From Streptomyces niphimycinicus (GTDB lineage: Bacteria; Actinomycetota; Actinomycetes; Streptomycetales; Streptomycetaceae): DNA of 34,253 nt. Both the position numbers and the translations under genes were made by a program. The number at the start of each line of letters is the position of its first letter. The first letter of the stretch is position 1. Positions 7,890 through 14,562 of the stretch are shown one piece after another. The stretch lies in NCBI RefSeq assembly GCF_018883605.1, contig NZ_JAHLEM010000022.1:1-34253 (forward strand). Reading direction: 5' to 3'. The notes under the pieces are model-generated. The model was not told the DNA's origin and did no database searches. It saw only the letters and a program-made list of their open reading frames with translations.

Positions 7890-8260
7890 TGGACTTCTCC
7901 AGTACGGCTCTTCGGGTTCTGCGCCAGGTCGCCGAGTCGGGGGGCTTCACCGCGGCGGCCCCCCGGCTCGGCTGCACACGGTCGGCGGTCTCGCGCCAGG
8001 CGGCGGCCCTCGAACGCAGCGCGGGCGCCGTCCTGTTCGAGCACCGCCCCGACAGGGTGCGGCTGAGGCCCGCGGGCTTGACCCTGCTGCGGCACGCCCG
8101 CACCATCCTGGACTCCGTCGCGGCCGCCGAGCGTGACCTCACCGGCTCCGTCTCGCAGAGCGAACTGGTCCGGGGCGGGCTATTCATGAGATCGTCCGGT
8201 GCACCACGAAGAACGCCCCGAAACTGCCCGCACTGCGCAAGAACCCGATGGTTGCCCTGA
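7889..8260 (+). pseudogene. LysR-family regulator, truncated to the DNA-binding domain
   Basis: The first about 90 residues form a standard LysR helix-turn-helix and linker helix: ALRVLRQVAESGGFTAAAPR, CTRSAVSRQAAALERSAGAV, LFEHRPDRVRLRPAG, LLRHARTILDSVAAAERDL. LysR proteins are about 300 residues; here the effector-binding domain is absent and the frame runs into unrelated sequence from about residue 100, ending at 123. At 8185-8262 another frame carries a different gene's fragment, so a deletion joined two genes. A free DNA-binding domain might still bind, but loss of function is more likely. Confidence 0.8.
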
Positions 8261-8262
8261 CC
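8185..8262 (+). pseudogene. Fragment of a pyridoxamine-phosphate-oxidase-like (PPOX fold) gene
   Basis: In the frame from 8185 the sequence reads HEIVRCTTKNAPKLPALRKN then PMVALT. This matches the strand-helix-strand pattern of small PPOX/flavin- or F420-binding proteins (…R-x-x-A-P-K-x-x-x-L-R-x-N-P-x-V-A-L-T…). Nothing recognisable flanks it: upstream is the LysR remnant in another frame, and downstream to about 8449 I see no gene. Confidence 0.55.
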
Positions 8263-8449
8263 AGGGCCGGTGGTCCGGACAGTCGTCGCGCGGTGGCCGG
8301 GCAGAGCGTCCGGGCTGCCGTCGAGACAGTCGGCCGAACCGCGAGAGCCGCACCTCGGGCAGTTGCCGGGTGCGGGAGGAAAAAGAGGTGGTGGACGGCC
8401 GGATCAGCCATCGGACGAAGTCTCCTTCGGCGAACGGCCGGACTTGTGC

Positions 8450-9304
8450 TCAGATCGCGGCCAGTCGCAGGCTCTCGGCGACCGCATGCGGGATGTCGAC
8501 GACCGGGAACAGCGCGTGCCGTACGGTCCGTTCGGCGTCGACGACCAGGATCAGGCGCTTGTGGCGCAGCCGGCCCGCGCCGCGGAAGGTCGGCAGCCGC
8601 AGGGCCGCGGCCAGTTGGTGGGCGGCGTCGGAGAGCAGGGGGTACGGGACCGCTTCCGCCTTGGCGAACTCCGTCTGCTCGTGGAGGAGTTGGGTGCTGA
8701 CTCCGCGCACGTCCACGCCCGCCTTCCGGAAGTCGGGCCAGGCGTCACGGAAGAGCCGGTTCTCCAGCGTGCAGCCGACCGCTCCGGGGATCGGCGGCTC
8801 GCCCCATTCGACTCCCGTGCCGGGATAGGTGAACAGCACGGTCGCGACGGCGTCCGGGGAGACCAGGGGCAGGTCGACGCCATGCGTGCCGGGCAGGTCG
8901 AGGCCGTCGGGCAGCCGCGTGCCGGCCAGGGCGTGGACGCGGGCATGTTCGGCGCTGTCCCCCTCAGCGGTCGCGGTGAGCCTGCCGTCGCCGAGCACCC
9001 AGCGGTCACCCCAGTCCTGCATGGCGACGAGCAGGGGCAGCAGTGCGGCGCCGGCATCGGTGAGCAGGTACTCGTAGCGCACCGGACGCCGCTGGTAGAG
9101 GCTGCGGCGTAGCACCCCGCTCGCGACGAGCCGGCCGAGCCGCTCGCTCAGGACCCTGCGGGACAGGCCGATCTCGGCGGCCAGCGCGTCGAAGCGGACG
9201 TGTCCGCGGGCGATCTCGCGCAGCACCAGCACATGCCACCAGTCCCCCAGGACCATGGCGGCCTGGGCGATCCCACAGGTCTCGTCAGCGTTGTGCATCC
9301 TCAT
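8450..9304 (-). CDS. HxlR winged-helix regulator fused to a peroxiredoxin-like domain
   Basis: 284 residues from ATG 9304 (ATG 9298 and 9346 are alternatives). Residues 8-110 are an HxlR/MarR-like winged helix: ETCGIAQAAMVLGDWWHVLV with the family's N-terminal Cys (Cys10), then RFDALAAEIGLSRRVLSERL and the wing. Residues about 137-284 resemble an AhpC/TSA or BCP peroxiredoxin: LPGTHGVDLPL, VLFTYPGT, then GCTLENRLFRD with a candidate peroxidatic Cys178, GVSTQ, YPLLSD, and KRLILVVD. Between PGT and Cys lies a longer insert than in classic PGxxxPxC. Cys10 and Cys178 are the only cysteines. It is divergent from the enolase paralogue. A peroxide-sensing role is inference. Confidence 0.8.
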   Translation of the reverse strand: MRMHNADETCGIAQAAMVLGDWWHVLVLREIARGHVRFDALAAEIGLSRRVLSERLGRLVASGVLRRSLYQRRPVRYEYLLTDAGAALLPLLVAMQDWGDRWVLGDGRLTATAEGDSAEHARVHALAGTRLPDGLDLPGTHGVDLPLVSPDAVATVLFTYPGTGVEWGEPPIPGAVGCTLENRLFRDAWPDFRKAGVDVRGVSTQLLHEQTEFAKAEAVPYPLLSDAAHQLAAALRLPTFRGAGRLRHKRLILVVDAERTVRHALFPVVDIPHAVAESLRLAAI

Positions 9305-9316
9305 GCGCCCATAGTA

Positions 9317-9370
9317 GGTTCTCTTTCGGAACCCACATTGTTTCAACTTGGAACTTACTGAGACTTACTG
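9317..9370. promoter_or_regulatory. Repeats in the HxlR-enolase divergent gap
   Basis: The gap (9305-9407) contains GGTTC (9317-9321) / GAACC (9329-9333), an inverted repeat with a 7-base centre, and ACTTACTG repeated directly at 9353-9360 and 9363-9370 (10-bp period). HxlR regulators usually act on their divergent neighbour and themselves from such gaps. On the minus strand TACTAT (complement of 9309-9314) would fit a -10 just before the HxlR start. Which repeat is the operator cannot be decided from sequence. Confidence 0.4.
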
Positions 9371-9407
9371 CCCAATCGCCACCCGGGCCCAGCGTGAGGA
9401 GTGCACC

Positions 9408-10703
9408 GTGACCGCCATCAGACGGGTCGTCGCACGGGAGATCATCGACAGCCGGGGCAATCCGACCGTCGAGGTGGACGTGGAACTGGGGGACGGCTCG
9501 CTCGGTCGCGCGGCCGTTCCCTCGGGTGCCTCCACCGGGGCCAGGGAGGCGGTGGAACTGCGCGACAGCGACCCGGCCCGGTTCCACGGCAAGGGAGTAC
9601 GGCGCGCCGTCGACGCCGTCAACGAGACCGTCGCGGACGCCGTGACCGGACTCGACGCCGAGGACCAGGCGACCGTCGACCACACCATGATCGAGCTGGA
9701 CGGCACGGGCACCAAATCACGGCTCGGCGCCAATGCCCTGCTCGGCGTCTCCCTGGCCACCGCCAAGGCCGCCGCGGCCGCACACCGCCTGCCGCTGTAC
9801 CGCTACGTCGGCGGAGTCGACGCCCGTCTGCTGCCGGTGCCGATGATGAACATCGTCAATGGCGGCGCGCACGCGGACAATCCGCTGGACTTCCAGGAGT
9901 TCATGATCGCCCCGATCGGCGCGGCCACCTTCGCCGAGGCCGTCCGCATGGGCTCGGAGGTCTTCCACACCCTGCGCGGCAACCTGATCGCCGCCGGCCA
10001 CAGCGTGAACGTCGGCGACGAAGGCGGCTTCGCACCCGACCTGCGCACCGCCGACGAGGCCCTGGACTTCGTCGTACGCGCCATCGAGCAGACCGGCTAC
10101 AAGCCCGGCACCGACATCACCCTCGTCATGGACCCGGCCAGCTCGGAGTTCTTCCACGACGAGACCTACGACTACACCGGGGAGGGCATCCGCCGCACCC
10201 CCGCCGAACACGCCGACTACCTCGCCACCCTCGTCGACAGCTACCCCGTCGCCTCCATCGAGGACCCGATGGCCGAGGACGACCACGACGGCTGGCGCGA
10301 CCTGACCGCGCGGCTGGGCAACCGCTGCCAGCTCACCGGCGACGACGTCTTCTGCACCAACGAGACACTGCTGCGCGCGGGTATCCGCGACGGTATCGCC
10401 AACTCGATCCTGGTGAAGGTCAACCAGATCGGCACCCTCACCGAGACCCTGGCCACGGTCGCCACCGCCCACCGCGCCGGCTACACCGTCGTCATGTCCC
10501 ACCGCTCCGGCGAGACCGAGGACACCACCATCGCCGACCTCGCCGTCGCCACCGGCTGCGGCCAGATCAAGACGGGTTCGCTCTCCCGCGCCGACCGCAC
10601 CGCCAAGTACAACCAGCTCGTGCGCATCGAGGAGGAACTGGGCACCCAGGCCCGCTACGCCGGCCGCGAAGCGCTCGGCTTGCGCCGGTCCGCCCCGGCA
10701 TGA
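9408..10703 (+). CDS. eno: Enolase (second-copy type)
   Basis: 431 residues, full length, from GTG 9408 with GAGGAG six bases upstream; the ATG at 9348 lies inside the operator region and is rejected. Enolase converts 2-phosphoglycerate to phosphoenolpyruvate in the cytosol. All key elements are visible: SGASTG loop (39-44), GDEGG with Glu205, metal ligands Asp242 (MDPASSEF), Glu285 (IEDP) and Asp312 (TGDD), catalytic Lys337 (VKVNQIGT), SHRSGETED (364-372) and Lys388 (IKTGS). The usual KTGAPARSER stretch is [10 protein letters not shown] here. Streptomyces often carry a second, accessory enolase; the regulatory neighbour and the debris downstream suggest this is that copy. Confidence 0.93.
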   Translation: MTAIRRVVAREIIDSRGNPTVEVDVELGDGSLGRAAVPSGASTGAREAVELRDSDPARFHGKGVRRAVDAVNETVADAVTGLDAEDQATVDHTMIELDGTGTKSRLGANALLGVSLATAKAAAAAHRLPLYRYVGGVDARLLPVPMMNIVNGGAHADNPLDFQEFMIAPIGAATFAEAVRMGSEVFHTLRGNLIAAGHSVNVGDEGGFAPDLRTADEALDFVVRAIEQTGYKPGTDITLVMDPASSEFFHDETYDYTGEGIRRTPAEHADYLATLVDSYPVASIEDPMAEDDHDGWRDLTARLGNRCQLTGDDVFCTNETLLRAGIRDGIANSILVKVNQIGTLTETLATVATAHRAGYTVVMSHRSGETEDTTIADLAVATGCGQIKTGSLSRADRTAKYNQLVRIEEELGTQARYAGREALGLRRSAPA

Positions 10704-10762
10704 CTCGCATCACCGCCGGCATCCCGGTCTCCCTTGACGGCTTCACCACCGGGCCCGCCCCG
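10700..10762 (+). pseudogene. N-terminal stub of a RibD/DHFR-like reductase gene
   Basis: Starting in an ATGA overlap with the enolase stop, the frame reads [19 protein letters not shown], the typical first strand and loop of the dihydrofolate-reductase-like RibD C-terminal family. After about 20 codons homology stops and an unrelated frame takes over. Such proteins are normally about 180-220 residues. It probably followed the enolase as a coupled gene before a deletion. Confidence 0.6.
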
Positions 10763-10989
10763 GCGAGGAGGCCCCGACCGAGGGCGGATCGCAGCCACGG
10801 GGACAAGAGCAGGAGCCTGAACACGCCTCGCCCCCGCGCACCCTCCGCCGCACGTACCAGCGCCGTCAGCGCCCCCACATCCGCAACACCCGCTTCAGCG
10901 ACGACGAACTCACCCTCGTGGCCGCCGGCGCCGAGGCCGCCGGACTCGCCCTCGCCGGTTTTCTCGCGCGAGCCGCTCGTTTGCCTGGT
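10762..10989 (+). pseudogene. MobC/ribbon-helix-helix-like fragment lacking a start
   Basis: In a different frame from the stub before it, the sequence reads GEEAPTEGGSQPRGQEQE, then a basic stretch RRTYQRRQRPHIRNTRFSDD and ELTLVAAGAEAAGLALAGFL. The pattern 'basic linker - R-F-S/T-D-x-E - x-x-x-x-A-x-x-A-G-L-x-x-A-x-F' is that of plasmid mobilisation (MobC-like) or other ribbon-helix-helix proteins found widely in Streptomyces. No start codon precedes it in frame after the stop at 10735, so the 5' end is lost. Confidence 0.5.
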
Positions 10990-11009
10990 CTCCGTCTAGA
11001 GTGTCGAGG

Positions 11010-11360
11010 ATGCCGCTTGTCGAAGTGACCTATGCGCCCACGGTGCCCGAGCCCGAGCTACGCGAACTCGGCTCGGTGCTGCCGCACCTGGTGTCATTGG
11101 CTGTGGAGTGCCCCGAGGAGCCGTACGACGGTGAGCTGCAACCCGGGGATGTCGAGATCCGCTTCCGGCCGCTGAGCCCGCTGGACCGTAGCGGCCTGAC
11201 GGTGGTGATCGAGATCAAGTCGAAGTGGTCCGCCAGCAGGGAAGCCAACCGCCAAGAGCGCGTGGACGCGCTGCACGCGGACATCCGCGCCGCAACCGGG
11301 CTCGTCGACTTCGGCGTCTATCTGTCGCTGCCGAGCGCCGCTTGGTCTCAGGGAGACTGA
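11010..11360 (+). CDS. Small protein, possibly tautomerase-superfamily
   Basis: 116 residues beginning Met-Pro (MPLVEVTYAPTVPEPELREL). A Pro directly after the initiator Met followed by alternating hydrophobic residues is the hallmark of the 4-oxalocrotonate tautomerase / CHMI fold, where Pro1 is catalytic. A later strand VVIEIKSKW and the helix around RVDALHADIRAATGL fit the same beta-alpha-beta plan. There is no good ribosome site: AGG abuts the ATG. TAGAGT (10997-11002), 8 bp upstream, could be a -10 of a leaderless transcript. It is the only apparently intact small gene within the debris from 10.7 to 13.2 kb. The family call is tentative. Confidence 0.5.
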   Translation: MPLVEVTYAPTVPEPELRELGSVLPHLVSLAVECPEEPYDGELQPGDVEIRFRPLSPLDRSGLTVVIEIKSKWSASREANRQERVDALHADIRAATGLVDFGVYLSLPSAAWSQGD

Positions 11361-11493
11361 TCACTCACACCCGACGGCGTCGTTTCTCAGACCCCGGCGA
11401 AGGCGAGACGGTGCGTGGGCCAGATGTGAGCTTGTTCGTCGAAATGTTTCGCGAACTGGGTCGCTGGCCTGGGTATTCGCCGGACGCTGAGGC

Positions 11494-11547
11494 GGCCTTC
11501 GTCTGATCATGTGCTCCGGCCAAGGTGCACGGATCAAGACGAAGGCC
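11494..11547. repeat. Long inverted repeat just before a transposase remnant
   Basis: GGCCTTCGTC (11494-11503) pairs with GACGAAGGCC (11538-11547), and inside these GATC (11505-11508) pairs with GATC (11532-11535) across a small bulge. A hairpin directly before the GTG at 11554 could be an IS end or a structure limiting read-through translation of the transposase. It may also terminate transcription from outside. Confidence 0.65.
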
Positions 11548-11553
11548 GTGTAG

Positions 11554-11815
11554 GTGAGTCTGCTGTCTGATGCCGGTCCCGGGGAAGCGTTCGCGAAAGC
11601 GTTCGCGAAATGCGTCACGCTTCCGGGAGGACTTCTTCGACTGCCTGACCCCCCGGGGGGACGAGCTGTTCGAGCTGGCCGGCGCGTTGCTGTGTGCGGA
11701 CGGGCCGGTGAGGACGCCGGTGGACCTGACGCTGGTGGCTGAGCACCGGCGCGGGCAGGGCGCTCTGTACGACGCCCTGAACCGCGGGAGCGTGGACGTG
11801 CTCCGGCGAACACGC
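11554..11815 (+). mobile_element. 5' remnant of an IS transposase gene, frameshifted
   Basis: From GTG 11554 the frame reads MSLLSDAGPGEAFAKAFAK, then the family sequence continues in the next frame as SRFREDFFDCLTPRGDELFE, LAGALLCADGPVRTPVDLTL and VAEHRRGQGALYDALNRG. This is the N-terminal part of a transposase type common in Streptomyces (IS701/IS4-like DDE family, about 400 residues). Homology stops near 11815, before any catalytic residue. At the frameshift sits a 12-bp tandem duplication (GCGTTCGCGAAA, 11587-11598 and 11599-11610). The element is inactive. Confidence 0.75.
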
Positions 11816-11931
11816 CGCGCGAACTCCCGCCGACAACCGCCCCCGGCACGCCCCTGCCAGGGAGACGGTCGGGGGGCACGGTTCCGGCGGGCGACGCGGC
11901 CGAAGACGCGGCACCGACCGCCGGCCGGCGA

Positions 11932-12222
11932 TCACCCGTAGAGCGAGCGGGCTCCCGGACTGTTGCCCTTGAAGCGCAGGCCCGCGGCGATCTCCCCGCC
12001 GACCACCGACCAGACCGTCTCGTAGTCCTGGAAGGGGAGCGGGTCAATGCTGCTCGTCTCCTGACGGATACGCGCGACCTCGCGCTCCAGCCGCTCGAAG
12101 TCGACTTCCTCGTCGCCGCCGTCGCCGTCGTCGCCGCTGAAGGTGAACTCCTCGAGCAGGCGCTGGAACCGGAGGGTGACCTGGACGAAGGAGGAGACGT
12201 CCGTGTGGAGGTGACGGGCCAT
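11932..12222 (-). pseudogene. C-terminal remnant, SUKH-like immunity protein
   Basis: 96 codons reading RHLHTDVSSFVQVTLRFQRL, an acidic Gly/Asp stretch (GDDGDGGDEE), then FERLEREVARIRQETSSIDP and YETVWSVVGGEIAAGLRF. The order 'H-x-S/D-x-x-x-F-V … acidic … D-P-x-x-F … W-x-x-x-x-x-E-I-x-x-G' resembles the end of SUKH-4-type immunity proteins from toxin systems. The expected N-terminal two thirds are missing. Upstream on the same strand another frame has protein-like sequence (KSLVDAEDFEDASEVAGEWP), suggesting a frameshift near 12225. No toxin gene is visible nearby. Family call tentative. Confidence 0.4.
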
Positions 12223-12340
12223 TCGCCCGCGACCTCCGAGGCGTCCTCGAAGTCCTCGGCGTCGACGAGGCTCTTACTGATCGTTTCAGAATCAGCCTCT
12301 GGCCCGTGTGCGGCGGCCGGAGGCCGCGTGGTCGCCGCTG

Positions 12341-12723
12341 CTACTTGCTAGGCGTCAGACTTTCGCGTGTGATGAGGCAGAAGGGGTGTCCCACTGGGTC
12401 GGCGTACACGCGGTAGCCGATTGGCTTGTCCGATCCTTCAAGCAACGTGGCGCCCAGGGCGAGTACCTTCGCCTCTGCCACATCCAGGTCATCGACCATC
12501 ACATCAACATGCATCTGGGCCGGACGATCGGGATCGGGCCACTGGGCGGCCGGAAACCGCCGACACGCTGAAAGGTCACGGTCTCCGTGCCCGTCGTGTT
12601 CGCGAGCACCACATAGTCAGACGAGTCCTCCACCCGCGGCAGCGACAGCAGGCTCTCGTAGAAGCTCGCAAGCTCCGATGGGACAGGACAGTCAATGACG
12701 AGAGAGAACAGGCGTCCGATCAT
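12341..12723 (-). pseudogene. VOC (glyoxalase-like) gene with a one-base frameshift
   Basis: From ATG 12723 the frame reads MIGRLFSLVIDCPVPSELAS, FYESLLSLPRVEDS and so on to GGFRPP near 12548. The family then continues in the next frame: QWPDPDRPAQMHVDVMVDDL, AEAKVLALGATLLEG, then YRVYADPVGHPFCLI and a stop at 12341. The span is 383 bases; one more base in the short C run coding the Pro-Pro (12544-12550) would give a normal 127-residue VOC protein. Function unknown. Because only one base is involved, a sequencing error in a homopolymer is possible. Confidence 0.8.
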
Positions 12724-12750
12724 GTTGATCACACTATGCCGCGCACGGAG

Positions 12751-12990
12751 GAAGGGGGATACGCGGATGCCAGGTTCCGCGGCCTGGACGACCAGAGGTT
12801 CTGGCGGGCCACGATGCCCGGCGTCGAGACGCGCAGCTACGGCGCGGTGGAGGACCCGGCCCGCAACCGCGTGAACCTGAACAAGGTGATCACGCACTGG
12901 CCGGACATGCTGAAGGTCGCCGGGTCCCTGGTCACCAACCAGCTCCGCGCCTACGACCTGCTGCGCATGTTCGGCCGGGACGGCCGCGGC
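12751..12990 (+). mobile_element. Internal fragment of a Tn3-family transposase (TnpA)
   Basis: The frame reads DARFRGLDDQRFWRATMPG, then NRVNLNKVITHWPDMLKVAG and SLVTNQLRAYDLLRMFGRDG. This block (…L-x-D-x-R-F-W-R … V-N-x-x-x-I-x-x-H-W-P-D-M-L-x-V-A-G-S-L …) is well conserved in the C-terminal catalytic region of Tn3-family transposases, which are about 1000 residues. Only about 80 residues remain, with no start and no terminal repeats visible. It is a relic and cannot transpose. Confidence 0.8.
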
Positions 12991-12998
12991 CGTGGACG

Positions 12999-13154
12999 GC
13001 ACGGTGGAACTGACCAGCGCCAGCCGCCTGTCCTTCCCCGGCGGGCGGGGACTTCGTCATACGCGTCGCCGAACGCGCCAAGGCGGGAGACCCGGCACCG
13101 GCTCGACAGTACGTCCGAGCCAACTGCGACACGACCCGTTGGGCGGGGCATTGA
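12999..13154 (+). other. Unidentified coding-like remnant
   Basis: Directly after the Tn3 fragment, one frame reads VDGTVELTSASRLSFPGGR and an adjacent one continues DFVIRVAERAKAGDPAPARQ to a TGA at 13152. The composition is protein-like and the switch suggests a frameshift, but I do not recognise the family and no start is evident. Confidence 0.25.
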
Positions 13155-13595
13155 CGACAACGGCACAGATCCACGATGTCGCCTGACGCAGTGCATGAGT
13201 CTGCCCCTGGATGATCAGGCAGGCAGACCCGCTGCCCCGGGCCCGTGCCTCCTGCCGCGTGTTGAGCGGCGGGAGGTCCGGCTTTCGTGACGGCAAGTCA
13301 GATTCGCTGCTCCCACCAGCGATGAGTTCCTGGCGGAAGCCGGTCCAGAGCCGGTCCACGACCGATGTCCCGTACGGCCTTCGCCACCCGTTTCCGGGAC
13401 TCACCGGAGTTCCCGCCGCTCATAGAACGCACATTCCGAGAACGTGAGGGAAATTCCCGGTGCTGTACAGGTGAACGGGAAATGGGGACTCGAAAGGATC
13501 GGCGAAGAGGGCGTGGGAGTGGCACAACCCCGCGTGGATTTTCCACGTCGAAATGGGTGATCGTAAATCAGATCCATTCCCCACGGAGGTTTTTC
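13155..13595. other. Non-coding stretch upstream of the RTX-like gene
   Basis: No gene I can support. The part near the RTX-like start is less GC-rich and holds two short inverted repeats: GGGAAATTCCC (13448-13458) and CGTGGA/TCCACG (13533-13538, 13542-13547). Either could be an operator or leader structure for the secreted protein downstream. Confidence 0.4.
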
Positions 13596-14411
13596 GTGTC
13601 CACCCTTGGCCCGCGTTCCCGCCGCGTCCGCCCGGTCGGCGTCGCCGCCTTACTGGCCGTCGCGGCCAGTACCGGACTCTTCGCCTGGAACGCCCAGGCC
13701 GCCACCTCGCCCGCGTCGTCATCGCCGGCGTCGCCGGCCACCGTGACCGCCGCCGACGGAGTGATGGTCTACACGGCGGCCGACGGCCAGACCAACAAGC
13801 TCACCATCAAGCGGATCAGCGAGAGCGACACCACGCTGACCTTCGGCGTCGACGACGTTGTCGAGATCACCGCCGGCACCGACTGCACCCACCCCACCGC
13901 CACCGACCTGACGTATGTGACCTGCACCGTTCCCGTCCCCGACCCGGACCACGGCGGCGACCAGGGCACCGTCGAACTCGGCGACGGAAATGACAGCATC
14001 AAGATCTCCGGCGGCGATGTGAGCGTCTACGGCGGGGACGGGGACGACACCATCAACGGCGCTTCCGTCGCGGTGGGCGGCGACGGCGACGACACCATCA
14101 GCCACACCACGAACGCGAACGGCAACGCCGGCAACGACACCATCACCGACTCGTTCGCGGCGTGGGGCGGGGACGGCGACGACACCGTCATCGGCGATGA
14201 TGTGGCCAACGAGATCTACGGCGGCCCCGGCAACGACTACCTCGACGGCGCCGGAAACGATGACTCGATCTACGGCGAAGAGGGCGACGACACCATCAAG
14301 GGCGGACCGGGCAACGACTACCTCTTCGGCGGCCCCGGCAAGGACGACATCGACGGCGGCCCCGGCGACAACGTCATCGACCAGGACGGATCCGTCCCTG
14401 AGGGGTTCTGA
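13596..14411 (+). CDS. Secreted RTX-like calcium-binding repeat protein
   Basis: 271 residues from GTG 13596 with GGAGG six bases before it. A basic start and hydrophobic core (12-31) end in AQA, so signal-peptidase cleavage near residue 35 is likely. A Ser/Ala/Pro linker and a beta-rich region with Cys97 and Cys110 (possible disulfide) follow. From about 128 to 262 there are hemolysin-type nonapeptides, G-G-x-G-x-D-x-x-x: GGDGDDTIN (146-154), GGDGDDTIS, GGDGDDTVI, GGPGNDYLD, GGPGNDYLF and GGPGDNVID. Such repeats fold as a parallel beta-roll when calcium binds outside the cell. No enzymatic domain is visible and no type I exporter lies beside it. Confidence 0.88.
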   Translation: MSTLGPRSRRVRPVGVAALLAVAASTGLFAWNAQAATSPASSSPASPATVTAADGVMVYTAADGQTNKLTIKRISESDTTLTFGVDDVVEITAGTDCTHPTATDLTYVTCTVPVPDPDHGGDQGTVELGDGNDSIKISGGDVSVYGGDGDDTINGASVAVGGDGDDTISHTTNANGNAGNDTITDSFAAWGGDGDDTVIGDDVANEIYGGPGNDYLDGAGNDDSIYGEEGDDTIKGGPGNDYLFGGPGKDDIDGGPGDNVIDQDGSVPEGF

Positions 14412-14432
14412 GGGTTCTGAGGGTTCTGAGGG
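14406..14432 (+). repeat. Three 9-bp repeats, each with an in-frame stop
   Basis: TTCTGAGGG is repeated three times exactly (14406-14414, 14415-14423, 14424-14432). The first copy contains the stop codon of the RTX-like gene, and as the period is a multiple of three, each later copy supplies another in-frame TGA. Confidence 0.85.
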
Positions 14433-14447
14433 GATCTGAACAACAAG

Positions 14448-14474
14448 ACGGCCCGGGGCGACGCCCCGGGCCGT
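14448..14474 (+). terminator. Strong hairpin terminator after the RTX-like gene
   Basis: A perfect 12-bp stem (14448-14459 with 14463-14474) closes a 3-base loop (GAC), 37 bp after the stop codon. There is no T-tract, as is usual for actinobacterial terminators. Confidence 0.85.
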
Positions 14475-14562
14475 GGCCGCCGCCTATCCCACCGGTGCCG
14501 AGGCCGTACCGGTTTTCCGCTGTGCCCGTTCCCGCGGCCGCGCAGCGCTAACGTTGGGTCCC

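Noticed and set aside
11932..12222. Toxin-immunity locus around the SUKH-like remnant.
   Set aside because: No toxin domain, secretion gene or intact immunity gene is visible; only a C-terminal end remains.
14406..14432. Short CRISPR-like repeat array.
   Set aside because: Units are 9 bp and directly adjacent without spacers; it is a simple tandem repeat.
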